From positions 1 to 5,813 of the forward strand of contig LVBC01000258.1 of assembly GCA_001604265.1 (NCBI GenBank): DNA of 5,813 nucleotides. Direction: 5' to 3'. The stretch is from Spirochaetales bacterium Spiro_01 (lineage in GTDB: Bacteria > Spirochaetota > Spirochaetia > Sphaerochaetales > Sphaerochaetaceae). Numbering within the stretch: the first letter of the stretch is position 1; each line of letters begins with the position of its first letter. The notes under the pieces are model-generated. The model had not been told where the DNA came from. It worked only from the letters and a program-made list of their open reading frames with translations, and searched no databases. Position numbers and translations under genes: made by a program. This document shows, in pieces, positions 1 through 5,813 of this stretch.

Positions 1-1436
1 ATCAGCTCCTCCTTGATTCTCTCGTAGATGATAACGTTGGCATCGACTGCCATTCCAAGTGTGAGGATCAGACCTGCAATTGATGTCAGTGTGACAGTAA
101 AGTGCAGAGCTGAAAGGACACTGACCATTATGAAGAGGTTCAAAAGCAGTGCGAAGTCTGCCACGAGACCGGAAAGACCGTAGTAATAGAACATGAAGAT
201 GACAACGAGCACGAAGCCAAGTGCGATTGCCAGGATGCCGATCCTTACAGCATCGTCGCCGAGGGTTGCACCTACAGCCTGCTGCGATACCACCTCGAGG
301 TCGATTGCGAAGGATGCAGTCTTCAGCACGATCGCAAGGTCAGCGGCCTCCTTTTCAGAGAAGCCCGAGATCTGTACATTCTCGCTGATCGCATCGTTGA
401 TCGTAGCGATGCTCTTGACCTTTCCATCGAGGACGACTGCAAGGGCCCTGCCCTTGTTGGCACTTGTGATGTCGTAGAACTTCTTTCCTCCCTCGCTTGA
501 GAGCTTGAAGTTGACGACAGGGCGCTGTGTCACATTGTCCTTGCTCTGGGTTGCAGATTCGACATAGTTTCCATCGAGCTGTACCGAAGGATCGAGGACT
601 GCAAAGCTCTCGAGCTTGTCAAGACCGTAGCTGTCCTTGGAGTAGTAGCCGGCAAAGATGCGGTTCTCCGGCACAAAGGATGGAGTGATGAGAGAGCCGT
701 CGGGATTGTATGCGCTCGATGGATTCGAGCTGTAGTAGCTGTTGACCTGATTGGTCAGGGCAGAATCCACCAGCATGAAGTACAGAGAACCCTTTCCCTG
801 CAGGAACGAATCGACACGCTCCGTATCGGCCTCGCCCGGAATCTCGATGAGTATCTGATCGGTTCCCTGAATGCGGATATCAGGCTCGCTGACACCGAAC
901 TCGTCGATCCTGTTGTTGAGGATTGCGATATCCTCAAGAACAGCGCTCTGGATCTCAGCTTCGTTCGGAGTCCTGCCGATCTTCTCGGCAAGGCTCTCAG
1001 GAATGGCCTCGAGCAGTACCGATACACCGCCCTTCAGGTCAAGTCCGAGCTGGAGTACATTTCCAGAGAGCTTCTTTGTACCTATGAGCTCCTCTCTGTA
1101 GTAGCCCTCTACAGCATCGAGAAGAGCACTCTCGCCTGCGTATGAGCCAAGGGCCTCTCCGACGGTCTTTGCATTCTTGGATCGGGTAAGAGTCTTGAGA
1201 TACTCATACTCGGAAGGGATGGCGGCCGAGGAGTCTGACTTTGCTATCTCCATCAGGGCTCTTACGTCCGTAGCTGCCTGTCCACGGGCATACTCCCTGA
1301 TCTGTTCTGTCGATCCCATGGATAGATTCTTCAGGTCCTGAGAAACAAAACAGTACCACTTTACTGTTGGGTAAAGCAGTACTGCTGCAACTGCGAGAAC
1401 GAGAAGAATGGTGATAATACGTCCCACCTTCTTCAT
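1..1436 (-). CDS. secD: Protein translocase subunit SecD (3' end cut off by window edge)
   Basis: SecD is an inner-membrane subunit of the SecDF accessory complex, which uses the proton gradient to help pull exported proteins through SecYEG. The ATG at 1434-1436 opens a frame with no stop down to base 3, giving 478 codons. A hydrophobic segment at about residues 6-22 is followed by a large extracytoplasmic region carrying the conserved GLDLKGG at 131-137 and an AVVLDGKV-type motif near 330-340. Three further membrane segments start near residue 393 (SQQAVGATLGDD precedes them), and the last contains the SecD hallmark GMAVDANV at about 461-468. The product therefore breaks off just after the fourth of the six expected membrane segments. 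A GGAG at 1443-1446 lies 6 bases before the start, and the yajC stop is 14 bases upstream, so the two genes are co-transcribed. secF should follow beyond base 1. Family assignment is firm; the end is simply outside the window. Confidence 0.96.
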   Translation of the reverse strand, partial: MKKVGRIITILLVLAVAAVLLYPTVKWYCFVSQDLKNLSMGSTEQIREYARGQAATDVRALMEIAKSDSSAAIPSEYEYLKTLTRSKNAKTVGEALGSYAGESALLDAVEGYYREELIGTKKLSGNVLQLGLDLKGGVSVLLEAIPESLAEKIGRTPNEAEIQSAVLEDIAILNNRIDEFGVSEPDIRIQGTDQILIEIPGEADTERVDSFLQGKGSLYFMLVDSALTNQVNSYYSSNPSSAYNPDGSLITPSFVPENRIFAGYYSKDSYGLDKLESFAVLDPSVQLDGNYVESATQSKDNVTQRPVVNFKLSSEGGKKFYDITSANKGRALAVVLDGKVKSIATINDAISENVQISGFSEKEAADLAIVLKTASFAIDLEVVSQQAVGATLGDDAVRIGILAIALGFVLVVIFMFYYYGLSGLVADFALLLNLFIMVSVLSALHFTVTLTSIAGLILTLGMAVDANVIIYERIKEEL

Positions 1437-1450
1437 TTCTTTCTCCGACC

Positions 1451-1855
1451 TTACTTGCTTTCTTCTGCCTTGGCTGGCTCTTCAGCCTTTACAGCCTCTT
1501 CAGCCTTTACAGCCTCTTCGGCCTTTGGTGCCTCGACCATCTCAGCTTCCTTGGCCTTCTTCTCCTTCTTCGGGGAGGTCTTTACAGACTCCTTGTTGAG
1601 AACCTGGCTGATTGCAGACTTGGTGAACTCGATTCTGGCATTGTCATCGACCTTGACGACAACTGTATTCTCCTTGACGGAGATGACTGTACCGTGAATG
1701 CCTCCGATGGAGACGACCTTGTCTCCCTTCTTGAGGGCATTGAGCATATCCTTGGTTTCCTTCTCTCTCTTCTTCTGTGGTCTGATGATCAGGAAGTAGA
1801 AGATAAGGATGATTGCTGCGAACATCACAAGTGAAGATGTCATCTGTGGATCCAT
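1451..1855 (-). CDS. yajC: Preprotein translocase subunit YajC, with KAEE-repeat tail
   Basis: YajC is a small single-span inner-membrane protein that associates with SecDF near the Sec translocon. The 134-residue product has one membrane segment at about 7-24. It runs directly into the family signature FLIIRPQKK (21-29), then a short cytoplasmic domain with LKKGDKVVSIGGIHGTV (41-57) and a beta-rich region to about residue 86. This conserved core is followed by a highly charged Lys/Ala/Glu tail of about 45 residues ending in four KAEE units (111-132). Such tails vary between YajC proteins and are probably helical or disordered. Total length is above the roughly 85-110 residues of the commonest forms because of the tail. 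A GAGAGG at 1865-1870 sits 9 bases before the ATG. The gene comes first in the yajC-secD unit, as in many bacteria, and that context supports the call. Confidence 0.95.
   Translation of the reverse strand: MDPQMTSSLVMFAAIILIFYFLIIRPQKKREKETKDMLNALKKGDKVVSIGGIHGTVISVKENTVVVKVDDNARIEFTKSAISQVLNKESVKTSPKKEKKAKEAEMVEAPKAEEAVKAEEAVKAEEPAKAEESK
1462..1533 (-). repeat. 18-bp tandem repeat inside yajC, four units
   Basis: Two identical 18-base units (1480-1497 and 1498-1515, plus-strand CTTCAGCCTTTACAGCCT) are flanked by a diverged unit on each side (1462-1479 and 1516-1533). The unit length is a multiple of three and the copies encode successive hexapeptides ending in KAEE (two AVKAEE, one APKAEE, one PAKAEE), so copy-number changes would lengthen or shorten the YajC tail without breaking the frame. 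The perfect identity of the two central copies suggests a fairly recent duplication; that last step is inference. Confidence 0.9.
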
Positions 1856-1912
1856 ATGTTGTATCCTCTCTTTTTCAAATCCAATTTGGTGTGGTTCTTG
1901 TAGACCTCAACT

Positions 1913-1942
1913 AGGCTAGCATTTATATTGTTTACCCGTCAA
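1913..1942 (-). promoter_or_regulatory. Possible promoter of the yajC-secD operon
   Basis: On the minus strand, TTGACG (1937-1942) matches the -35 consensus at five of six positions. After an 18-base spacer it is followed by TAGCCT (1913-1918), a weak -10 preceded by TG one base further upstream (an extended -10 arrangement). It lies just past the groEL terminator and would start transcription about 50 bases before the yajC ribosome binding site, which fits a separate unit. The poor -10 keeps confidence low; an AT-rich TATAAA nearby is too close to the -35 to pair with it. Confidence 0.35.
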
Positions 1943-1951
1943 GGATAGACG

Positions 1952-1981
1952 AAAAAAGCCGAAGGGGTTGGCTTCGGCTTT
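1952..1981 (-). terminator. Rho-independent terminator after groEL
   Basis: Read on the minus strand, AAAGCCGAAG (1964-1955 complement pairing with 1972-1981) forms a perfect 10-bp inverted repeat around a 7-base loop (1965-1971), and the descending arm merges into a run of six T (1952-1957). The structure starts 18 bases past the groEL stop codon, the classic place and form for an intrinsic terminator. Outer arms GGATAGA/TCTATCC (1943-1949 and 1981-1987) nest around it. Confidence 0.9.
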
Positions 1982-1999
1982 CTATCCAGCTTGGCTAGA

Positions 2000-3634
2000 T
2001 CACATCATACCGCCCATTCCGGCACCTGGAGCAGCTGGCATAGCTGGTTCCTTGGATGGGATGTCTGTGACTGCACACTCTGTTGTGAGGATGAGGGATG
2101 CGATGGAAGCTGCGTTCTGCAGTGCGGACCTTGTGACCTTGACAGGATCGATAATACCTGCCTCGACCATGTTGACCCACTTCATTTCGTTGGCATCGTA
2201 GCCGACTCCCCTCTTCTCGTTCTTGCAGTGATCTGCGATGACTGCACCGTCGAGACCTGCATTCTCTGCAATCTGTCTGATTGGCTCCTCGAGAGCTCTC
2301 TTGACGATTCTGTAACCGACCTTCTCATCCTCGGAGAAGTTGGAAAGATCCTTCTTGTCGAGAGCGACGACTGCCTGGGCAAGAGCAACACCACCACCTG
2401 GGATTACACCCTCTTCGATAGCAGCTCTTGTTGCGGAGAGGGCATCCTCTACTCTGTGCTTCTTCTCCTTGAGCTCGACCTCGGTAGCAGCACCGACGTT
2501 GACAACTGCTACGCCGCCAGCGAGCTTTGCGAGTCTCTCCTGGAGCTTCTCTCTGTCATAGTCGCTTGTTGTATCGACGATCTGGCTCTTGATAAGAGCG
2601 ATCCTGGAGCGGATGTTCTCCTGAGAACCGGCGCCGGAGATGATGGTGGTATTCTCCTTCTCGACCTTGACGCTCTTTGCTCTGCCGAGCATTGAGATGT
2701 CAGCATTCTCGAGCTTCATTCCGAGCTCCTCGGTGATGACCTGACCGCCAGTGAGGATTGCGATATCCTCAAGCATTGCCTTTCTTCTGTCGCCGAAGCC
2801 TGGAGCCTTGACTGCAACAACGTTGAGTGTTCCTCTTACGGAGTTGAGTACGAGAGTCGTAAGAGCCTCGCCCTCGACATCCTCTGCGATGATGAGAAGA
2901 CCCTTTCCTGTCTGTACGACCTTCTCAAGGATAGGAAGGAGATCCTTCATGTTGGAGATCTTCTTGTCGTAGATGAGGATGTATGGGTTGTCCATGACAG
3001 CTGTCATTGTGTCTCTGTTGTTGCAGAAGTATGCGGAGAGGTAGCCTCTGTCGAACTGCATGCCCTCGACGAAATCCACAGTTGTCTCGATTGTCTTGGA
3101 CTCCTCGACTGTGATGACACCATCCTTGCCGACCTTGTCCATTGCGTTTGCGATCTCGTCACCGATTGTTCTGTCATTGTTGGCGGAGATGGTAGCGACC
3201 TGTGCGATCTCCTCCTTCTCCTGGATGCTCTTTGCGTCCTTCTTGATCTCCTCGACTGCATCGGCAACTGCCTTGTCGATACCTCTTCTGATGCCCATTG
3301 GGTTTACACCGGCAGCGACACTCTTCATGCCCTCCTTTGTGATTGCCCAGGCAAGGACTGTTGCGGTTGTTGTACCGTCACCAGCGACATCGTTGGTCTT
3401 GGAGGCGACTTCCTTGAGAAGCTGTGCGCCCATGTTCTCGAATGGATCCTCGAGTTCGATCTCTCTTGCTACAGAAACACCATCCTTTGTGATTGTAGGA
3501 GCACCGTACTTCTTATCCAGAAGTACCAGGCGGCCCTTAGGTCCAAGTGTGGTCATTACGGCCTTTGAAATCTTCTCTACGCCATTTACAAGAGACTTTC
3601 TGGCCTCTTCGTTGAACTGAAGCTGTTTAGCCAT
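2000..3634 (-). CDS. groEL: Chaperonin GroEL (Hsp60, Cpn60)
   Basis: GroEL forms the double-ring cytoplasmic chaperonin that encloses unfolded proteins and, with the GroES lid, refolds them using ATP. The 544-residue protein is full length for the family. The equatorial ATP site is visible: TLGPKGR (29-35), TKDGVSVA with Asp51, and [11 protein letters not shown] at 85-95 with Asp86 (Asp87 in E. coli numbering). The apical domain carries [10 protein letters not shown] (194-203) and APGFGDRRK (277-285). The catalytic aspartate corresponding to E. coli Asp398 is Asp397 in VEDAL. The chaperonin signature [12 protein letters not shown] occupies 404-415, and the protein ends in the flexible GAGMGGMM tail. 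AAGGAG at 3643-3648 lies 8 bases before the ATG. groES is neither upstream nor downstream, and a terminator follows, so this is a single-gene unit. Residue 96 is Trp where E. coli GroEL has Gln; otherwise nothing looks degraded. Confidence 0.98.
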   Translation of the reverse strand: MAKQLQFNEEARKSLVNGVEKISKAVMTTLGPKGRLVLLDKKYGAPTITKDGVSVAREIELEDPFENMGAQLLKEVASKTNDVAGDGTTTATVLAWAITKEGMKSVAAGVNPMGIRRGIDKAVADAVEEIKKDAKSIQEKEEIAQVATISANNDRTIGDEIANAMDKVGKDGVITVEESKTIETTVDFVEGMQFDRGYLSAYFCNNRDTMTAVMDNPYILIYDKKISNMKDLLPILEKVVQTGKGLLIIAEDVEGEALTTLVLNSVRGTLNVVAVKAPGFGDRRKAMLEDIAILTGGQVITEELGMKLENADISMLGRAKSVKVEKENTTIISGAGSQENIRSRIALIKSQIVDTTSDYDREKLQERLAKLAGGVAVVNVGAATEVELKEKKHRVEDALSATRAAIEEGVIPGGGVALAQAVVALDKKDLSNFSEDEKVGYRIVKRALEEPIRQIAENAGLDGAVIADHCKNEKRGVGYDANEMKWVNMVEAGIIDPVKVTRSALQNAASIASLILTTECAVTDIPSKEPAMPAAPGAGMGGMM

Positions 3635-3650
3635 TTCTATTTCTCCTTAA

Positions 3651-3670
3651 ATATTTATTCAAAAAAATAT
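3651..3670 (-). promoter_or_regulatory. AU-only inverted repeat in the groEL leader
   Basis: In the minus-strand transcript an ATATTT arm (3665-3670) can pair with AAATAT (3651-3656) across an 8-base loop that includes part of a run of seven U (3661-3667). The AAGGAG ribosome binding site begins two bases after the repeat. The stem is weak, being all A-U, so it may mean nothing. It could also be a heat-melting element or just AT-rich leader. What is seen is the repeat; any regulatory role is inference. Confidence 0.25.
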
Positions 3671-3695
3671 CTGCGCCTTTTTGTCGGCTCTACAA

Positions 3696-3724
3696 AAAAT
3701 ACTGATAAATCGGACAAACGGCAA
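3696..3724 (-). promoter_or_regulatory. Possible groEL promoter
   Basis: On the minus strand TTGCCG (3719-3724) and TATTTT (3696-3701), each matching the sigma-70 consensus at four of six positions, are separated by 17 bases. Transcription would start near base 3689 and give a leader of about 55 bases before the ATG. No TTAGCACTC-N9-GAGTGCTAA (CIRCE) is present in the 165-base gap, and no good sigma-32-type promoter is visible. The region is AT-rich, so chance matches are likely. Confidence 0.3.
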
Positions 3725-3751
3725 GTGACTAGATGTCTTTTTGCACTTATT

Positions 3752-3784
3752 GAGAGAAACAGCCACCAGATGGTGGCCGCTCTC
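3752..3784 (-). terminator. Hairpin after the aldolase gene, possible terminator
   Basis: The arms GCCACCA (3762-3768) and TGGTGGC (3771-3777) make a GC-rich stem. Outer arms GAGAG (3752-3756) and CTCTC (3780-3784) can extend it across an unequal internal loop. It begins 16 bases after the aldolase stop codon, where a terminator is expected. On the minus strand the inner stem is followed only by TGTTTCTCT, not a clean T run, so it may be a weak terminator or a 3'-end stabilising hairpin. Confidence 0.5.
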
Positions 3785-3799
3785 CCGTTTTCCAATCGA

Positions 3800-4669
3800 T
3801 CAAACTAGATTCTTTCCAGTGGATCCGAAGACATCCATCTTGTGCTCTGTTATCTTCTGGCACTCCTCTCTGACGTGGGCCATGACCTTTCTCGGGTCGC
3901 TGTTGTATGGCATCTCCTCTGCGTACTTCTTCATCACATTTCCGTATCCACAGTACCAGAGCTCGGTACCGATGTTTATCTTCCTGACGCCCAGCTGGAT
4001 TGCCCTTCTGAAGTCATCCTCCGGAACACCTGTGCCACCATGGAGAACGAGACTGGTCTTCGGAATGAGCCTGTGGATTTCGGCAATTCGCTCGAAGTCG
4101 AGCTTAGGAGGCAGCTTATAGAAGCCGTGGGCCGTTCCGACTGCTATTGCAAGCGCATCTATACCCTCAGTATCTTCTACGAACTGTCTGGCCTTGTCCG
4201 GCTCTGTAAAGAGCGCTCTCCTCTCATCGACAGTGACATCCTCCTCGTTTCCACCTACATGTCCAAGCTCGGCCTCTACAGAGCAGCCGCACTGTGCGGC
4301 ATACTCGACGACCCTTGCGGTGATATCGACATTCTCCTGATAGGACTTGCTGGATGCATCTATCATTACAGAGGTGAAGCCGTTGTCGATGCAGCGGCAG
4401 ATGGTGTCGTAGTCGGTGGCGTGGTCCAGATGGAGAACGACAGGCACTCCATAGTCATCGCTGATTCCCCTGACCATGCCGACTATTCCCTTCTCTCCCA
4501 TGTGCCTTACACAGCCAGGGCTTGCCTGCGCAATAACAGGAGAGTTCTTTGCTGCAGCGGCAGCAATGATACCCTGTACATTCTCAAGACCGAAGAAATT
4601 GAAGCTGCCAACTGCGTAGCCGCCCTTTTCCGCCTGCAGCATTGCAGACCTCAGAGTGATCAAAGACAT
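3800..4669 (-). CDS. Class II ketose-bisphosphate aldolase (fructose/tagatose-bisphosphate type)
   Basis: This zinc-dependent aldolase of the FbaA/GatY/KbaY/IolJ family cleaves a ketose 1,6-bisphosphate or relative into dihydroxyacetone phosphate and an aldehyde. The 289-residue length is typical of the tagatose-type branch. Signature 1, VPVVLHLDHA, occupies 75-84 and supplies catalytic Asp82 and zinc ligand His83. Signature 2, VEAELGHVGGNEE, lies at 131-143. The other zinc ligands are His181 in GTAHGF and His210 in LVLHGGTG; INIGTEL (231-237) contributes to phosphate binding. These positions match the known tagatose-bisphosphate aldolase pattern closely. A GGAGG at 4677-4681 lies 7 bases before the ATG, inside the 13-base gap after the kinase stop, so translation is probably coupled to the kinase. 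Sequence alone does not separate fructose-, tagatose- or deoxy-ketogluconate-type substrates. If the cell has another fba gene, this copy is likely a catabolic one dedicated to the substrate of the neighbouring kinase. Confidence 0.93.
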   Translation of the reverse strand: MSLITLRSAMLQAEKGGYAVGSFNFFGLENVQGIIAAAAAKNSPVIAQASPGCVRHMGEKGIVGMVRGISDDYGVPVVLHLDHATDYDTICRCIDNGFTSVMIDASSKSYQENVDITARVVEYAAQCGCSVEAELGHVGGNEEDVTVDERRALFTEPDKARQFVEDTEGIDALAIAVGTAHGFYKLPPKLDFERIAEIHRLIPKTSLVLHGGTGVPEDDFRRAIQLGVRKINIGTELWYCGYGNVMKKYAEEMPYNSDPRKVMAHVREECQKITEHKMDVFGSTGKNLV

Positions 4670-4682
4670 ATACTATCCTCCA

Positions 4683-5597
4683 TCAGAATTTATTCCTTCT
4701 CATGAAATCCTGGACCTCGGAAAAGGTCGGGATTCCCCTTCTTCCACCTAGGCTCAGGCAGTTAATTGCAGAGACTGCACTGGCAAACCTCACACAGCCT
4801 GCCATATCATAGCCGAGCTCCATGCCACGAAGGTATGCACCATGGAAGACATCACCTGCCCCAGTTGTATCCACAGGCTCGATATGGTAGGCAGGAAAGT
4901 GGATGAACTCTCCATCGACAAGGGCAAGAACACCCTTTTCTCCAAGCGTGGCCATCAGGATTCTTGCGCCCCACTTCGACATCTGGAGCATGGCCCTCTC
5001 CCTGTTCTCATCCTCCATTATCTGCATCGGATAGAACTCGTTCGTAATAAGGATGTCGGCCATGGCGGCAAGCTCTCTGTTGAGCCTGTTGTCCTTCTGC
5101 CTGCTGCTTCCATCCAGTGATACAGGAAGACCCAGCTTCCTTGCCAGCCTTGCGGCATTGACAGCATCCTCGTACATAGTGCCATCGAGGTGCAGGAACT
5201 TCGCACCCTTCATATAATCCTCGATTTCTGCTGTGAAGTTGATTGCTCCAAGCCTCTGGTGGTAGTTGATAAGGGTCCTGGAGGCGTTCTGGCTGTTGAC
5301 GCAGACAAAGGAAAAGGCACTGTCCCCCTCTCTCCTCTCCATGAAGGTAGTATCGACATTCTCATCCTTGAGACCTTCAAGAAGGTATGTTCCTGTCATG
5401 TCGCTTCCGACTATGCCCACATAGCCGCTTCTTCCACCAAGACGGGAAAAGGCGACTGCGGCCTGACTTGCGCCACCGCCCGCCTGCCGATCCACCTTCT
5501 CGATGTGCTTCGAGGTGTTCTCCGGAGGAAATCCATCCACGACACAGACGTTATCGGCACACAGATGGCCGACAGCGATCATTGAAACTTTTTCCAT
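4683..5597 (-). CDS. PfkB/ribokinase-family carbohydrate kinase
   Basis: The product, 304 residues from the chosen start, should transfer phosphate from ATP to a sugar or sugar phosphate in the cytoplasm. It begins with the MIAVGHLCADN strand and turn typical of the fold. A Gly-rich AGGGASQAAVAFSRLGG (39-55) follows, lacking the Asn of the classical GGNxAN motif. It carries the PfkB signature 2 as DTTGAGDVFHGA (243-254), with Asp249 as catalytic base and GAG as the anion hole. The end, SLGGRRGIP (282-290), recalls the YihV/ketohexokinase-like branch (from memory) more than LacC or FruK. ATG at 5595-5597 is preferred over GTG at 5598-5600 because the GGGGAGG at 5602-5608 almost touches the GTG. 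The gene is followed 13 bases later by the aldolase, implying kinase then cleavage in one pathway. Candidate substrates include a ketohexose, tagatose-6-phosphate, 5-dehydro-2-deoxygluconate or sulfofructose; none is proven. Confidence 0.9.
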   Translation of the reverse strand: MEKVSMIAVGHLCADNVCVVDGFPPENTSKHIEKVDRQAGGGASQAAVAFSRLGGRSGYVGIVGSDMTGTYLLEGLKDENVDTTFMERREGDSAFSFVCVNSQNASRTLINYHQRLGAINFTAEIEDYMKGAKFLHLDGTMYEDAVNAARLARKLGLPVSLDGSSRQKDNRLNRELAAMADILITNEFYPMQIMEDENRERAMLQMSKWGARILMATLGEKGVLALVDGEFIHFPAYHIEPVDTTGAGDVFHGAYLRGMELGYDMAGCVRFASAVSAINCLSLGGRRGIPTFSEVQDFMRRNKF

Positions 5598-5601
5598 CAC
5601 T

Positions 5602-5608
5602 CCTCCCC
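5602..5608 (-). promoter_or_regulatory. Ribosome binding site that decides the kinase start
   Basis: The minus-strand GGGGAGG lies 4 bases before ATG (5595-5597) and only 1 base before an in-frame GTG (5598-5600), while the next in-frame ATG (5580-5582) is 19 bases away. The first ATG is the best fit, although its spacing is short. Confidence 0.6.
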
Positions 5609-5620
5609 TGTCAGTTTTTC

Positions 5621-5649
5621 ATCCTATATCATAGATTTCGATTACTCAA
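5621..5649 (-). promoter_or_regulatory. Possible promoter of the kinase-aldolase operon
   Basis: On the minus strand TTGAGT (5644-5649) and TAGGAT (5621-5626) each match the sigma-70 consensus at four of six positions, with an ideal 17-base spacer. Transcription would begin near base 5614, leaving a very short leader that contains the ribosome binding site. The surrounding sequence is AT-rich, so this is a moderate candidate only. Confidence 0.35.
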
Positions 5650-5659
5650 TCTTTGTTTT

Positions 5660-5677
5660 CATGAGAAAAGTTTCATG
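5660..5677. promoter_or_regulatory. Short inverted repeat upstream of the kinase promoter, possible operator
   Basis: CATGA (5660-5664) and TCATG (5673-5677) form 5-bp inverted arms over 8 bases; the same stretch also reads as a direct repeat of TTTCATG (5657-5663 and 5671-5677). It ends about 11 bases upstream of the putative -35, a position suited to an activator. Arms this short occur by chance, so the call is tentative. Confidence 0.2.
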
Positions 5678-5813
5678 GCATAAGCAAATAGAAGTTCAAA
5701 AACGAAAGATTTTTTTGTTTACAACCAGAATTGCAGCCCTCTAGAATTTAGTTAAGGTAAATTTGATTTTTTCAGAATAACTCCATTTCTGCACCGTGTT
5801 GCTGGAATCGGAT
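5678..5813. other. AT-rich non-coding stretch at the right edge
   Basis: I see no convincing complete gene here. All three minus-strand frames entering from the right edge reach a stop by 5741 (the longest is 23 residues ending at a TAG at 5741-5743), so an upstream minus-strand gene could end here in any of them. The plus strand has no start codon with a ribosome binding site. A T/A-rich run (5709-5717) and TTGTTTACAA (5715-5724) are visible but unassigned. Confidence 0.5.

Noticed and set aside
193..1101. Short frames on both strands within the secD region.
   Set aside because: The secD frame is open throughout with family motifs in order; these are out-of-frame or antisense shadows.
1408..1599. 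Plus-strand frame with an LQP-repeat peptide.
   Set aside because: The peptide repeat is only the reverse reading of the yajC KAEE tandem repeat and crosses the yajC-secD junction.
1991..2695. Plus-strand open frame of 234 codons, rich in Cys, Leu, Asp and Ser, opposite groEL.
   Set aside because: The composition is what results from reading the complement of biased groEL codons; the sense frame is a complete, conserved GroEL.
3060..3620. Plus-strand open frame of 186 codons opposite the groEL 5' half.
   Set aside because: Antisense shadow with Ser/Thr/Ala-rich composition and no start context.
3635..3799. Search for a CIRCE or a groES gene between the aldolase and groEL.
   Set aside because: Neither is present by eye: the gap is too short for groES and contains no TTAGCACTC/GAGTGCTAA pair.
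3842..4705. Long plus-strand open frame (287 codons) opposite the aldolase and the kinase end.
   Set aside because: It is the antisense of a clearly conserved aldolase with intact catalytic residues, has no recognisable domain and no ribosome binding site, and is explained by codon bias.
5598..5600. GTG as the kinase start codon.
   Set aside because: It nearly abuts the GGGGAGG site, leaving 1 base of spacing; the next codon, ATG, is better placed.
5661..5744. Plus-strand small frame of 27 codons starting MRKVSWHK.
   Set aside because: No ribosome binding site before its ATG, AT-rich region, no recognisable features; more likely regulatory sequence upstream of the kinase.
1..5813. Search for CRISPR repeats, insertion-sequence ends, tRNA-like or rRNA-like segments, and defence or phage genes.
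   Set aside because: No regularly spaced repeats, transposase-like frames or RNA gene signatures were seen; the content is housekeeping and sugar metabolism.

Overview
All identifiable genes in this window lie on the minus strand. They read from right to left: a PfkB-family sugar kinase, a class II ketose-bisphosphate aldolase, GroEL, YajC, and the first 478 codons of SecD, which runs off the left edge. The proteins look bacterial and are probably from a spirochaete, perhaps of the Sphaerochaetaceae. This rests on recalled resemblance (the SecD N-terminus with its YPTVKWY stretch, the GroEL sequence, and groEL standing apart from groES) and not on a search, so the phylum is moderately likely and the family is a guess.

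Right part (about 3800-5813): roughly 215 bases of AT-rich non-coding sequence precede a two-gene operon. The kinase stop and the aldolase start are 13 bases apart, with the aldolase ribosome binding site inside the gap. A kinase that makes a ketose phosphate, followed by an aldolase that splits a ketose bisphosphate into two trioses, is a common catabolic pairing. The substrate cannot be settled here because no isomerase, transporter or regulator lies in the window.

Middle (about 1940-3800): groEL is a single-gene unit. It has a 165-base upstream region with a hairpin, a possible promoter and an AU-rich leader, and it ends in a clear Rho-independent terminator. groES is not adjacent on either side, and no CIRCE operator is visible.

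Left part (1-1940): yajC and secD form the start of the usual yajC-secD-secF operon of the Sec accessory complex. YajC has a C-terminal tail built of KAEE repeats encoded by an 18-bp tandem repeat. secF is expected beyond the left edge.

The window is mostly housekeeping sequence. I found no mobile element, CRISPR array, tRNA, rRNA or defence system, and nothing that amounts to an undescribed system. The points worth a second look are the unassigned kinase-aldolase pair, the groEL upstream region, the YajC repeat tail and the nested terminator repeat.
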